Assembly (NCBI GenBank): GCA_963662155.1
Contig: OY759271.1
Span: forward strand, 36,273,027-36,337,026
Length of the DNA stretch: 64,000 nt
Source of the DNA: Lamellibrachia columna
Taxonomy: Eukaryota > Annelida > Polychaeta > Sabellida > Siboglinidae
Direction of reading: 5' to 3'
The number at the start of each line of letters is the position of its first letter. Position 1 is the stretch's first letter. The notes beneath the pieces were generated by a model. The model saw only the letters and a list, made by a program, of their open reading frames with translations. It did no database searches and was not told the DNA's origin. Of this stretch, positions 34,360-45,648 are shown in pieces. A program made the position numbers and the translations under genes.

Positions 34360-37300
34360 TGTTGATCACTGCGTATAGTAACGATGATTACTGGTCTGCT
34401 AACAGGCAGAATTACTCAAACGACAGTCTCAATGCCAGTTGAACACGCTACGTTTATTTATAGATGGTGGGCCACTGCCCCATATAAAAGACGAACTCTG
34501 GCACAACGGAACTATGGAGACTACATAAAACACGAATCTTTAACATCCCTCTTTCTTTAAGATTATTCCCTTAATTAACTGAGGCTTTGTTAAGTCTCAA
34601 AAAGTCACAACACTCCACAGTTCCCAAACTCTGCAATGCATGAACAGTTCAGGATTAGAAACTTAGACAACAGTAACATATTTCACACATAGGGTTACTA
34701 GAGTCCTGTAATCAGTTTCCTTTCACAGTTTGTACCACTTATACATAGTCCTTCAGGTAAGTTGGTTTCTGCCTTGTCCGGACTGGTCGGGCAGATACAA
34801 GTGTTGACTCAGCTGGCACACCAGGTACGATTGGTGTTGGTGGTTCATGCACTTCCCCTGTTGCTGATGGTGAAGACATTAGTTACTCATCTGCGACTGG
34901 GCTCACCGACATGAGTGGCTCACAGTCCTGAACTGTGACAGTTGTAGGACGGATGTGCACTCTGTTTCTGCGATACACACCACCCGATTCACCATTCACT
35001 ATGTAAGCACGATCACTGTGCTTAGCTACAACTCGACCCTTTTTCCAGTGATCATTTTCCAACTTGCGAAAGAATACTGACTGGTTTGGTTCTAACTGTG
35101 GCAAATTATGAGCGCGTTTGTCATAGTATTTCTTCACAGACTTCTGACGCTTAGCTCGCTTCGCAGGATCATAACATGATTTGGATGAGTTGCAGACTGC
35201 TGGTAGTACTGACAGTAGTTTCCGTGAGAACATCATTTGAGCAGGACTAGCGTTGGTGTCCTGTCTTGGAGTGTTTCGCAGCTCCAAAAGTGCCAAGTAC
35301 TGGTCACTACCAGTTTTCACACATTTTTCCATCATGGCTTTCACAAGCTTTACGGCGGATTCTGCCTTGCCATTCGCTTGTTGATGGTTTGGTGATGAAG
35401 TGACATGGTCAATGCCCCATGTCTTCACGAATACTTCAAATTCTCTCGAGGTGAATTGAGGTCCTCCATTAGACACAATTTGTCTCGGTGTACCAAATCG
35501 AGCACACATTTTCTTCAAACTGCTCACGACTTGAGTGCTTGTTGTGGTTGTCATCAGATCGACCTCGATGAAGTTGGAGAAATAGTCAATCACAATTAAG
35601 TAATTGCGACCACTGATTTCGAACAAATCACAGCCTATTTTCTCCCATGGTACATTTCCAATCTCATGTTGTAGCAGTGTTTCCCTGCGATTTGCTGGTT
35701 TCAACTCCTGACAACTAACACAATTATCTGCCATTTGCCTCACATCGTGAGACATTCCAGGCCAAAAGATTGTCTCTCGTGCTCTACGCATCATACTGTC
35801 ATAACCAAGATGTGCAGCATGAAGACGCTTCTTCATGTCTGTTCGCAGTTCACTGGGAATCACTATTCTCTCGCCCTTCAAGATTACCCCATTCTCTTGG
35901 CTTAGTGTATCCCTCACATCGAAGTATGGCCTTATCTCAGCTGGTACCTCTTGTTTGGTATCAGGCCATCCATTCACAATGTACTCGGTGAGTGTTAGCA
36001 TCGTGTGATCTCTAGCTGTTGCTTCTCTAATTTCGTTCATTCGCTGGTCCGGAATTTTGACCGATTCCGCCATCATGATATGCATGTCCTTCTCTTCTGT
36101 GTGAAGATAAGCATGATTTAGTGTATCTGCCAAATACAACTGTACACCTTTCACGTAGTGAAATTCGATGTCATAACGATACAGTCTCATCATCAGACTT
36201 TGCAGTCTCCTTGGCGCATGACTGAGAGGCTTGCTGAGAATTGCTGCTAACGGTTTATGGTCATTGTAAACCACCACTTTCCTTCCGTATGTGTACTGGT
36301 CGAATTTCTCAAGTCCATACACAAGAGCAAGAGTTTCTTTCTCAATCTGAGCCCAATTTCTCTCGTTTGACCGTAGATTTCGTGATGCATATTCGATTGG
36401 TTTGCCATTTTGCATGAGAGCAGCTCCAAGACCATCTTTACTGCTGTCAACTTGCAGTACTAATGTCTCGTCTGGGTTGTAGTAAGCGAGTACTGGTGTT
36501 TCACTTAGCTTTCTCTTGAGGCGACTGAAAGCATCCTGGCATACCTGTGACCACACAAACTCTGTGTTGCTCCTTGTCAGAGCATGGGTGGGTTCCAGAT
36601 CATCAGCTAAGTTTGGCGTGTAACGCGCCAAATACTGTACCATTCCGCAGAGGCGACGTACACCAGTGACATCTGTTGGTGCTGGCATCTCAACGATCGC
36701 CTGGACCTTCTTTTGGCTTGCCTCAATGCCATCTCTTGTGATCTTGTGGCCCAAGAATTCTACTTCTGTTTGCTTCAGAGCCATCTTTTCCTCGTTGACT
36801 CGGATATTGCATTTGCGACATCGCTCCAGGAGTATTTCCAGATTCTTGGCATGATCCCGGTCTGCCAGTTCCTGAGTTGTCCCACATCCAACAATTATGA
36901 TGTCGTCTGTGACGCACACGACACCGTTAAGGTATGCGATTGCAAGGTGTAGACGTTTCTGGAAGAGTTCTGACGACACTTTCAGTCCGAAGGGTAGTCT
37001 TGCCCAACGATAACGACCTGACAGTGTGATCATTGTCGTCAGCTTACTAGACTGTTCATCTAGTTTCACATGCCAGTATGCTTCCTTTATGTCGATCTTG
37101 CTAAACACCTTTGCATTGTGCAATTTTGGCAACACATCGTCAAAGGTAGGCAGTTTGTAATGTTCTTGCATTACCGCAACATTCAACGGTTGAGGATCAA
37201 TGCACAACCTCAACTTTCCATTCGCCTTCCTGACTGTAGCCATCTGACTGACCCACTTAGTAGGTTCATTGACGGGGATCACAACACCTCTTTTGACTAG

Positions 37301-38034
37301 ATTGTCCAATTCGCGCTTTACTTCGTCTTGTAATACTATTGGCACTTTGCGACATGGAAGAGCCCTGGGTGATACATTCGGATCCACTTCCAACTTGGCC
37401 TCTCCTAAGTCACCTAGTGGTTCTACACCACTAACTTGAGAAATGAAAGTATCTTCATTTACCGTGATCAGTCCCATCTCTTGTATGGTTTTCAGTCCTA
37501 ACAAACACGAGAGTTCATTGTTAACAACCGTAAATGCAACATCATTCTTCTCACCATTTCTGGGGTTGATAACTGTTAGCGTAGTTTCACCCAGTGGTTT
37601 CTGATGTGACTTGTTCCACATGATCAGTTGTTGCACTTTGTTGGACTTCTCCGATGTCCCACTGGCTGTCAAGTAAACTGTCAACTGACGTTTCCACTTC
37701 TTAAATGCTTCACTGATGTTGTCATCATTCGCATCAAGTGTTAGCAGTAATCGATAACTGGCCTCTGCCATCTTGAATGCAGACGGTTTTTCTGCCGCGG
37801 CTAAGTTCACTCACTTTGGCGAATGTCAGCTTGTTGTCTATCGGGACACTTCAATCTTCGACATACGTTCATTCCCGTTGCCACCATGTTGATCACTGCG
37901 TATAGTAATGATTATTACTGGTCTGCTAACAGGCAGAATTACTCAAATGACAGTCTCAATGCCAGTTGATATATAAAAGACGAACTCTGGCACAACGGAA
38001 CTACGGAGACTACATAAAACACGAATCTTTAACA
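34360..38034 (-). mobile_element. Ty3/gypsy LTR retrotransposon with perfect target duplication
   Basis: LTRs at 34360-34545 (186 bp) and 37887-38034 (148 bp, lacking an internal segment of about 40 bp) start TGTT and end AACA. The 5-bp target duplication GTGGG lies at 34355-34359 and 38035-38039. On the minus strand the 5' LTR (37887-38034) is followed by a primer-site-like TGGTGGCAACGGGA, and the polypurine tract AAAGAAAGAGGGA touches the 3' LTR at 34546. The insertion is structurally complete at its ends but internally deleted. It interrupts the NAGS intron next to a CR1. Confidence 0.93.
34883..37810 (-). CDS. Gypsy polyprotein (gag remnant, RT, RNase H, integrase), 975 codons
   Basis: One uninterrupted frame. 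Residues 1-60 are a gag N-terminus (MAEASYRLLLTLDANDDN-like). The frame then jumps directly to the C-terminal part of the protease, so most of gag, its zinc knuckle and the protease DTG motif are deleted in frame. RT (about 150-330) has FSKIDIKEAYWHVKL and catalytic VTDDIIIV. RNase H (about 430-550) has LQVDSSKDGLGA and YNDHKPLAAI. Integrase has an HH-CC finger and a DDE core, but the usual SDNGP motif reads SNGGP (35468-35470 is Asn), losing the second catalytic Asp. It probably cannot move by itself. Confidence 0.92.
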   Translation of the reverse strand: MNLAAAEKPSAFKMAEASYRLLLTLDANDDNISEAFKKWKRQLTVYLTASGTSEKSNKVQQLIMWNKSHQKPLGETTLTVINPRNGEKNDVAFTVVNNELSCLLGLKTIQEMGLITVNEDTFISQVSGVEPLGDLGEAKLEVDPNVSPRALPCRKVPIVLQDEVKRELDNLVKRGVVIPVNEPTKWVSQMATVRKANGKLRLCIDPQPLNVAVMQEHYKLPTFDDVLPKLHNAKVFSKIDIKEAYWHVKLDEQSSKLTTMITLSGRYRWARLPFGLKVSSELFQKRLHLAIAYLNGVVCVTDDIIIVGCGTTQELADRDHAKNLEILLERCRKCNIRVNEEKMALKQTEVEFLGHKITRDGIEASQKKVQAIVEMPAPTDVTGVRRLCGMVQYLARYTPNLADDLEPTHALTRSNTEFVWSQVCQDAFSRLKRKLSETPVLAYYNPDETLVLQVDSSKDGLGAALMQNGKPIEYASRNLRSNERNWAQIEKETLALVYGLEKFDQYTYGRKVVVYNDHKPLAAILSKPLSHAPRRLQSLMMRLYRYDIEFHYVKGVQLYLADTLNHAYLHTEEKDMHIMMAESVKIPDQRMNEIREATARDHTMLTLTEYIVNGWPDTKQEVPAEIRPYFDVRDTLSQENGVILKGERIVIPSELRTDMKKRLHAAHLGYDSMMRRARETIFWPGMSHDVRQMADNCVSCQELKPANRRETLLQHEIGNVPWEKIGCDLFEISGRNYLIVIDYFSNFIEVDLMTTTTSTQVVSSLKKMCARFGTPRQIVSNGGPQFTSREFEVFVKTWGIDHVTSSPNHQQANGKAESAVKLVKAMMEKCVKTGSDQYLALLELRNTPRQDTNASPAQMMFSRKLLSVLPAVCNSSKSCYDPAKRAKRQKSVKKYYDKRAHNLPQLEPNQSVFFRKLENDHWKKGRVVAKHSDRAYIVNGESGGVYRRNRVHIRPTTVTVQDCEPLMSVSPVADE

Positions 38035-38130
38035 GTGGGTTCAACTTTTTAGATGCAAATAAGGGATGTATTATTACTCTTTTCAGCTTAGATAACCGCT
38101 TCAGTTACAGACAATATCATTTTAGCAGTT

Positions 38131-39204
38131 GTGTGCATGATATTTAGTTTTGAGTGTAGGGGATGTATGAAGATGAAGGAACTAGAGGTGGAGTTGGAAG
38201 AGCTGAGGCTGCTCGTTGTGGCAATGGTGGGAAGGGAACAGGGGGGTTGTGCCAGTAGTTCCGGTGGGGGAACAGTAGATGATAAAGTGGGGAAAGACAC
38301 AAGAGATGCTAGGGAGAGCTCACCGCAGCCTGGGAGGAAGCTGAGAGGAGGGAATGTGACAGGTCATAGGGAGACAGGACGTACGGAGACGGGAAGGAAA
38401 GGAATGGGAGGGAAGACAACCGGAGTGAAGGAGAGGGGAGTAGGGGAGACAGGAGGGAAGGAGAAGGGAGTGGGGGAGACAGGAGGGAAAACAACCGGAG
38501 TGAAGGAGAGGGGAGTGGGAGAGACAAGAGCAAAGGAGTGGGAAGTGGGGGAGACAGGAGCGAAGGAGACAGGAGGGAAGGGGTCAGGACAGAATGTGAT
38601 GGAGGGGATCGAACGGAAGAGTTATTCTGCAGCAGTGATAGAGGGGGTGAGGAAGAGAGCTAGGGTGTTTGTGGGGGATTCGATAGTTAGGAAGACCGAC
38701 AGAGTCTTAAACAAGGGAGATGATGTGGTGGTCTGCTTGCCTGGAGCCAAAATAGAGGCGATAACTGAGAGGGTAAAAAACATTGTAGGCTCGGGTAAGG
38801 ATGGATCTGTTTTAGTACATGTAGGGACAAATAACGTAGAGGGGGAGGGTACAACTGCCATAGTTAGGAAATATAGGCAGTTGGTCAGAACACTAAAACA
38901 GACGCAGGTTGAGCAGGTAATACTGTCAGGGATTTTACCTGTAATGGGCAGGAGGGGTCACAAATATCGAAATTGTCGGGGGATGGCAATTAACATGTTA
39001 GTCCAGAAGCTATGTAGGGAAGAGGAAGTTGGATTTGTGGATTTATGGGGAAGTTTTGTTGGGAGGGCTGATATGTACATGAAGGATGGGCTTCATTTAA
39101 GTGGAAAGGGGGCGGCAGTATTCACGGACAAACTTTCAGCAGCAGTAGATAGTGACTTGGGTACAATGACAAATATTTTTAGAAGTAAACATTCTTTAAA
39201 CTAG
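38131..39204 (+). CDS. CR1 ORF1 protein with SGNH-hydrolase (esterase) domain
   Basis: 357 codons, intact. The N-terminus has a CRGC pair and a Leu/Glu-rich coiled-coil-like segment (residues 10-30). The middle (about 80-160) is a low-complexity run of GVGETGGK / GVKERGVG units. The C-terminal domain (about 185-350) has the SGNH signature order: VGDSIV (Ser block), HVGTNNV (Asn block), and DGLHLSGKGA (Asp-His block). CR1 ORF1 esterase-type domains are known in several animals; they are thought to help RNA-protein particle formation or membrane contact. The start at 38131 is one of two in-frame ATGs (the other, MKMKELEVEL, is 36 bp downstream). Confidence 0.85.
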   Translation: MCMIFSFECRGCMKMKELEVELEELRLLVVAMVGREQGGCASSSGGGTVDDKVGKDTRDARESSPQPGRKLRGGNVTGHRETGRTETGRKGMGGKTTGVKERGVGETGGKEKGVGETGGKTTGVKERGVGETRAKEWEVGETGAKETGGKGSGQNVMEGIERKSYSAAVIEGVRKRARVFVGDSIVRKTDRVLNKGDDVVVCLPGAKIEAITERVKNIVGSGKDGSVLVHVGTNNVEGEGTTAIVRKYRQLVRTLKQTQVEQVILSGILPVMGRRGHKYRNCRGMAINMLVQKLCREEEVGFVDLWGSFVGRADMYMKDGLHLSGKGAAVFTDKLSAAVDSDLGTMTNIFRSKHSLN

Positions 39205-39316
39205 AAGTGCAGGGGGTTACCTAGAGGTGTCTCAAACAGAACAAGAGGCCACTAGCACAGATAAACAAATATAAAATCATCCGAAAAACATCTCTGAAAA
39301 AGGTTATAGATGCGTA

Positions 39317-42071
39317 TGTTTAAATGCAAGGAGCATAGTAAATAAGAAAAATGAATTAAACATTATGGTAGAAGATATTGACCCTCACATAATTGGTATA
39401 ACTGAATCATGGGCCAACATAGATATAACAGATGCTGAATTAGGACTGACAGGATATGTTTAGGAAAGATCGAATAGGAAGAAGTGGCGGGGGAGTTATT
39501 TTATATGTTCAAGAATCTATTCAGGCTTATGAAATAAAACTAGAAAGGGAAGCAGATTGCGATGAAGCTGTTTGGTGCAAAATTGTTTCAGGAAATTCAA
39601 AATTAACTGTTGGAATAGTTTACCGAAGTCCAAACATAAACGAAGAGGACAACACAAAAATAAAAACGCTATAAAGGAAGTTAGTAAAGGGGAATGTATC
39701 ATAATGGGAGATTTTAACCATGGACACATACAATGGAATTCTCTAGAGAGCACAGGGATTGAGGGCCAACAATTTCTATTTTTAATCCATGATAGCTTTC
39801 TTACTCAGCATGTACTAGAACCAACCAGGGGAGAAAATGTATTAGATATAGTTTTGTCATCACAAAAAGAATTAGTGGACAATGTAAAAATATTTGAACC
39901 ATTGGGTAATAGTGACCATAATCAAATACATTTTGACATCAATGTAAAATCAGAAAGTAAAAATAAGAAAACGTACAAGAGAAACTTCCACAAAGGTAAC
40001 TACAAAGATATGAGAAAATACTTAGCAAAGCTAGATTGGAATAACATGCTGATGAATAAGACTGCAATTGAATGTTGGAATATTCTAAAATATGAAATTG
40101 AGAGTATCATCGATAAATTTGTTCCCTTCCAAAAACAAGGAAAACGGTGTAGAAAGAAACACTTGTCAAAAGAGGCTATTAGAAAAATAATGCTAAAACA
40201 AACTATGTGGAGGGTTTATAGGCGTACCAGAAAGGAAGAAGACTATGCAAAATACAAAGAGGCACTTAATGCAGCTACAACTGAAATCAGACAATCTAAA
40301 AGAAGATATGAGCAAAAACTAGCATGTAGCATAAAAAATGACAGCAAGAGTTTTTATGCATATGTCAGGAGTAAACAAAACGTACAAGACAAGGTTGGAC
40401 CTCTAGAAGACAGTGCTGGAAATATAATATCACAGGGGTTTTTAATGGCGGAAGACCTAAATGGTTACTTCAGTTCAGTGTTTACCAAAGAAGATATTGG
40501 TTCATTACCAGTTGCTGATGCTAAATTTCAGGGGGCTAAATCTGACTATTTAGGTCCGTTAGTTGTAACTCCAGAATTGGTAGCTAAGAAAATAAAGGCA
40601 ATGAAGGATAACAAATCACCGGGAGTGGATGGGATTCCTCCAAAATTACTAATGGAAACAGTAGAACAAATCAGTATACCACTTGCAAGAGTATTCAACT
40701 TGTCATTAAAAGAGGGAGTTGTTCCGTTTGAATGGAAAGAAGCAAACATCATACCATTATTTAAAAAGGGTTCGAGAAATAAGTCAGAGAATTACAGACC
40801 AGTGAGTTTAACGTCAGTGATTTGTAAATTATTAGAAAGGTTAATTAAAGACCATATGGTGGGCTTCCTCGTTAAGCATAAATGATTAAATTCATCTCAA
40901 CATGAATTCCTTAAAGCGAGGTCATGCTTAACAAATATGTTATGTTTTTTGGAAGAAATCACTAAGTGGATAGACGTGGGATCGCCAGTAGATATTATCT
41001 ACTTAGATTTTCAGAAAGCTTTTGACAAAGTGCCACATCAAAGATTACTACTTAAATTAAAAGCCCATGGTATCGGGGATAGCACAACTGACTGGATAGA
41101 ACAATGGCTGACTGACAGAAGACAACGAGCTGTAGTAGATGGAGAAGTTTCAAATTGGAAATCGGTTTTGAGTGGGGTACCTCAAGGATCAGTATTAGGA
41201 CCTATATTATTCTTAATTTATATCAATGACTTGGATGACAGTATAACAAGTAAAGTACTGAAATTTGCGGATGACACAAAACTGTTTAGAAAGGTTAATA
41301 CTGATGGTGATAAACAACATTTACAAAACGATCTAGACAGATTAGTGAAATGGTCTGAGAAATGGCAGATGTTGTTCAATTTTGGGAAATGTAAATGCCT
41401 ACATACAGGACATGGGAACTTGAATGTAAACTATAAAATGGGAGATACTGTTCTGGGTACTACCGTAAAAGAAAAGATCAGGAGTTACAATAAACGCTGA
41501 TATGAAAGTTTCAGAGCAGTGTGGTATTGCAGCTTCAAAGGGTAATCAAATTCTTGGATTGATTAGAAGAAACATAACATACAAGGGAAAAAAGTTAATT
41601 ATACCTCTTTATAAAGCAATAGTTAGACCTCATTTAGAATAATGTATACAAGCATGGAGACCATATCGTAAGAAGGAAATAGATACGCTTGAACGCATAC
41701 AAAGGAGAGCAACTAAAATGATTCCAGAACTTAGAGACCTTAGTTATGAAGAACGCCTGAAAGAATGTGGTTTAACAACTCTAGAGACAAGGAGGTTAAG
41801 AGGAGATCAGATTGAAGTTTTTAAGATATTGAATGGGTATGAAAATATTGATAGAAATATGTTTTTCTCACTCAAGAAGGATAGCAGAACTAGAGGACAT
41901 GAGGTTAAAATAATAAAGGATCAATGTAGATTGGACATCAGGAAGCACTCGTTCTCACAGAGGACAATAAATGAATGGAACAAATTGTCTACAGATTGTG
42001 TAACTGCTAGCAGCGTGAATATGTTTAAAAACAAGGTTGACACATATCTCAGGAGGGCGGGTTATAAGTAG
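39317..42071 (+). pseudogene. CR1 ORF2, endonuclease and reverse transcriptase, several breaks
   Basis: AP endonuclease (CLNARSIVNKKNEL, IIGITESWANI, MGDFNHGHIQW, GNSDHNQI). RT has KSPGVDGIPPKLL, YRPVSLTSVICKLLE, IYLDFQKAFDKVPHQRLL, LSGVPQGSVLGPILFL and the catalytic LKFADDTKLF (about 41260). Breaks relative to the sister copy are a 5-bp loss near 39460, a missing A in a run near 39665, TTA to TGA at 40884, a 2-bp loss near 41475, and TAC to TAA at 41641. The copy is therefore dead. Confidence 0.93.
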
Positions 42072-42175
42072 ATGAACATTGTTGGACTCTCGATAAGCCA
42101 ATGGCTTCCTTGTCCACTTGCTATCTGGGCTTTTGGCTTGGATGGCAAATCTTGTTAAATCTTGATATTCTGTAG

Positions 42176-42400
42176 GAGGTATACCAACATCTGCCAGGCC
42201 AACGCCGAATAGATCCGGTGCATCTGCAGAAAAGCTCATGAATTTGAAATCCAACAAAAAATTACTGAACATACGCCTGCAAGACATCACGGGCAAGAAC
42301 GTTACACTCCGTGACATGACAAACATTAGCAGAAACATGAAGAAGACATCACATCGCAACGACTTAGTGAAACTCGTCGAGCGACTGAACGCCATGCATG
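42176..42400 (+). CDS. Mutator-like SWIM/PHD gene, N-terminal exon
   Basis: Open frame entered from an AG at 42174-42175, directly after the CR1 tail, and ending at donor GTAAAA (42401) in phase 1 after NAMH. It contains KLMNLKSNKKLLNIRLQDIT, the usual region before the catalytic domain in ZSWIM1/3-type MULE proteins. The next exon continues as GSVVEVFSDEEDF. A further upstream exon with the FAR1-like zinc part is expected but not seen; the CR1 insertion may have separated or removed it. Confidence 0.7.
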
Positions 42401-42700
42401 GTAAAAAATTACAAATTAGGTTAACAGTGTTTCTGTTGCTACATGATTAGTTTCATGTTTAATATTATAGGTGTATTATGGAATGACTGTCAGATCAGAA
42501 GTCAAGAATCATACCACAGTCTTTTTGTTTAATATGCATTTTCACAAATATAACTCTTGTTTTAGTGCATGTGTTCTCCTTTTTTACATGCATTTGTTGG
42601 TGTGTCTTGATTTGTTTGTGCATCACTTTGCTATATTTTCACTTGCCATCACTTTTTTTCACAAATAACCCTGAACATAACTGTTATCCTCTTTTTTCAG

Positions 42701-44029
42701 GGTCTGTTGTAGAAGTCTTCAGTGACGAGGAGGATTTCCGTGGAATCTTCTTCCAGGATAATATGATGAGGACTGTGTTCAACAGTTACCCGGAAGTACT
42801 CCTCTTCGACGCGACTTACAAGCTGACTGAACTTCGCATGCCACTTTACCTCCTGATGGCCATCGATGGCAATGGCCATTCCGAAATTGTTGGCCTGTAC
42901 CTGACCGTCAGCGAAACAGCCACGTCTCTTCAGGGTATGCTGCAAGCATTCAAGAAAATGAACAGTGCATGGCAAATGACAACAGTGGTAATGACTGACA
43001 AGGACCTCACCGAGAGGAAGACACTGTCAGAAGAATTTCCAGATGCAGCATTGCAGCTGTGCCTCTTCCACACACTGCGATCATTCAAGCGCAAGTTTTC
43101 GTTGGACAAATTTGGTCTTTGTCCAGGTACACGTGACACTGTGCTGGAAATCCTCGGGAAGATGGCAAATGCGAAGTCGCCACATCTGTTCAACGAACAG
43201 TACGAAGCTTTGAAGAACCTTGGTGTGCGAGCAGCGATCGACTTCTTTGAGAAGAACTGACTGCCTATCAAAGAAGAGTGGGCTACGTGCTATAAGAACG
43301 CCAAGTTTACCCTCAGAGAACTTACCAACAACAGGTTGGAAAGCATGAACGGCAAGATAAAGAGTGTTTGCCCGAAGTTTGCCAGTTTGGACACATTCTT
43401 TTCCGAATTCTTCGATGTGTTACGTGTCCTGCGCAGCGAACAGAACCATAGTCACATCATGCAACGCATCAAGACACCTGCGATGCGTCAACACGAAGTA
43501 ACATCAGAAGACATGAAGTATGCCACTTATGTCACGCCGTATGCTTACTCGCTCATCTTGAAGCAACTGCTGTTGCGAGATTCGGTCAAGATGCCAGAAG
43601 AAGATGGTCATCCGTGTGACTCATCAGAATGTCCCATTAACGTCACAGCGTCCTCTTGCCAATGTTCATTCTGGACGACCAGGAGACTACCATGTCGGCA
43701 TATATTTGCCTACAGGAAGACAAAGAACATTGCATCGTTCGACACAGATCTGGTGGCTGAAAGATGGAGCGCCAGATACTATGAAATATCGTGTGGGTTG
43801 AAGTGTGTCGGAAATGTCGGAAGTGTTGATGCGACAATCGCAAGAGTTCCTTCTGTGCCCCCAGTTCTGTCATCACACCAAAAGTACTCAACAGCACTCT
43901 CTGTGGCAAAAGATCTGGCAAGCTTGGCGTCCGAGGTCGGAATGCCCTGCTTCAAGGAAAGGCTGGCCTTCCTACAAGACGTGAGACGCTGTTGGGCACA
44001 AGGAACAACCGTCAGCCTGCACAGTGCAT
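42701..44029 (+). pseudogene. Mutator-like transposase with SWIM zinc finger, one internal stop
   Basis: Acceptor TTTTTTCAG (42700), donor GTAAGT (44030). RNase-H-like DDE core: first Asp in LLFDATYKLTELRMPLYLL, second Asp in VVMTDKDLTER, then LCLFHTLRSFKRKF, and the Glu in NNRLESMNGKIKS (about 43345). A SWIM finger CQCSFWTTRRLPCRHIF (about 43660-43715) follows. The layout is that of ZSWIM1/ZSWIM3-type proteins, which derive from MULE transposases. A TGA at 43258-43260 lies where relatives have Trp (FFEKN-stop-LPIKEEW). The frame is otherwise intact for 440 codons. Confidence 0.88.
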
Positions 44030-44146
44030 GTAAGTATTGAGAATGACTATAAATGTTCAGTTACATATAAATGCTGTCTGTTCCCGTCAACAAACTTCCA
44101 AGTTCACAGTGACATCAATTGATTTATAATTCTGCTTTGTTTTCAG

Positions 44147-44576
44147 CTGATGCAGCACATGAACAGCAGTCAATGACCAAGAACAACAACCAGGGCACTT
44201 CTGCTCTCCCAGAGTCATTAAAGACTAGTGCGTTTATACCACATTATATTTGCAGTAGCCTAAGTTATCGGAATCATTCATTAATATTAAGGTGATTTAT
44301 TATTCCTCCAATAAGTGAACATTGAACGATAAATCCACTCCAAAACTCATTGGTTGGTTGGTTTCCATAAACATATTTTATTATTAGATAAATGGGTATC
44401 CTAGTTGACCTTGTTAGTGGTTATCCTAATTTCTGCTAATCTGTTGACAGGTCTCAGTAGCATGAAAATGCCAACGTTGATGAGGAAGAGGGGTCGACTG
44501 TCATTGGTTTGCCCAAAAGGAGAAAAAAAGACAAACCGGTCAAATTCCTGACCAAACTTCCTGTGGAAAGAACATG
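44147..44576 (+). pseudogene. Mutator-like gene, linker exons
   Basis: Two exon-like pieces. 44147-44227 follows acceptor TTTTCAG and joins in phase as SDAAHEQQSMTKNNNQGTSA. A second, about 44461-44576, encodes NVDEEEGSTVIGLPKRRKKD and VKFLTKLPVERT, a basic nuclear-localisation-like linker, and ends at donor GTACGG (44577). The phase between the two does not fit cleanly, so there may be decay or another splice choice. Confidence 0.5.
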
Positions 44577-44744
44577 GTACGGTTAATTATTTACAGTCTG
44601 TAGTGTGCCAAGCATCTAAAGACTTGTTATATTCACTTTAGATTTATTTGTAATTTGTTCACATATAAATGTATACATGTACTATTCATTGTATATTAGA
44701 TGACATCAATACTATGTGTATTTATGTAGTTTAAATACATTTGT

Positions 44745-45102
44745 AGTTATGCTGTGCTGGTTTGTAAGAAGAGATGTTCCGGAGGCAGCACTACATGGTG
44801 ATCGCATGTTGAAAGCTTCAGACATCAAAAGAAACCCGAAGACTGCTGCGTGCCTTGACAACAATGTATGTCTCAAGGCAATACAAAAGTACTGCGAGAC
44901 ACTGGCCTGGCATGCAGTGGAACGGATAGCAGAGGACCTGCAGAAGGAGGGTCTATGGTATTGTGTGACGTGCACATTGGCATTGAATGATGATGAGGAT
45001 GACTGTGTTGCATGTGATGGCTGCCTTCAGTGGTATCACTTTACTTGTGCTGGAGTAAGGTGTGCCCCTAAAGCAAAAATATGGTTTTGCAAGGGATGCT
45101 AA
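44745..45102 (+). CDS. Mutator-like gene, C-terminal exon with PHD finger
   Basis: Ends with stop TAA at 45100-45102. It encodes WFVRRDVPEAALHGDRMLKA, a helical part, then a PHD zinc finger: WYCVTC, CVACDGCLQWYHFTCAG and IWFCKGC give C-C, C-C, H-C and C-C ligand pairs (about 44955-45099). PHD fingers read histone tails; in a transposase this could target chromatin. The exon start is uncertain (AG at 44743-44744 or 44765). Confidence 0.75.
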
Positions 45103-45584
45103 TTGGCATAATTTCTGCTGATTGATGATGCTATTTTTGCAAGCATGTGTTTTGCTGTGTTATAGTAATTTTACAAGATGTTGCTTCGCTGATGCAGATT
45201 TAGTGTATATTTTTTGCAAGCACGTGTTTTGCTGTGCTATAGTATTTTAACAAGATGTTGCTTCACTGATGCAGATTAGCTTATATTAGAGTATATTGTT
45301 TGCAAGCATGTGTGTTGCTATGCGATAGCATTGTAAAAACAAGAGGTTGCTTCAAGGATGCAGATTAGCTTAGTGTATATTTTTTTCAAGCATGTGTGTA
45401 GCTATGCGATAGTATCAATGTTTTTAACACACATATTCCATTGTTTTGCACCATGTCATAATGAGTTCAAGAACTGCAAATGTATTGTGACAGCACTGTT
45501 GTTTTACCTTGTATGTTACTACTTCCATTGGTTCGTTTATATTCAGTAAAGTGTTTTTAAACTGCACGATGTATTGTTGTTTAT

Positions 45585-45648
<64 letters not shown>

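Larger units (their letters stand above)
38035..42165 (+). mobile_element. CR1-clade LINE, near full length
   Basis: It carries ORF1 (38131-39204) with a hydrolase domain, a 110-bp gap, an endonuclease-RT ORF2 (about 39317-42071) and the CR1-type 3' end with short CTTGTTAAAT repeats (about 42149-42165). The left border is set by the gypsy target duplication and may be truncated. A second, 5'-truncated copy of the same family lies at 49308-52130, about 97-98 percent alike by eye. Confidence 0.9.

Noticed and set aside
34883..37810. Active autonomous retrotransposon
   Set aside because: The frame is open, but gag and the protease active site are deleted and the integrase second Asp is replaced.
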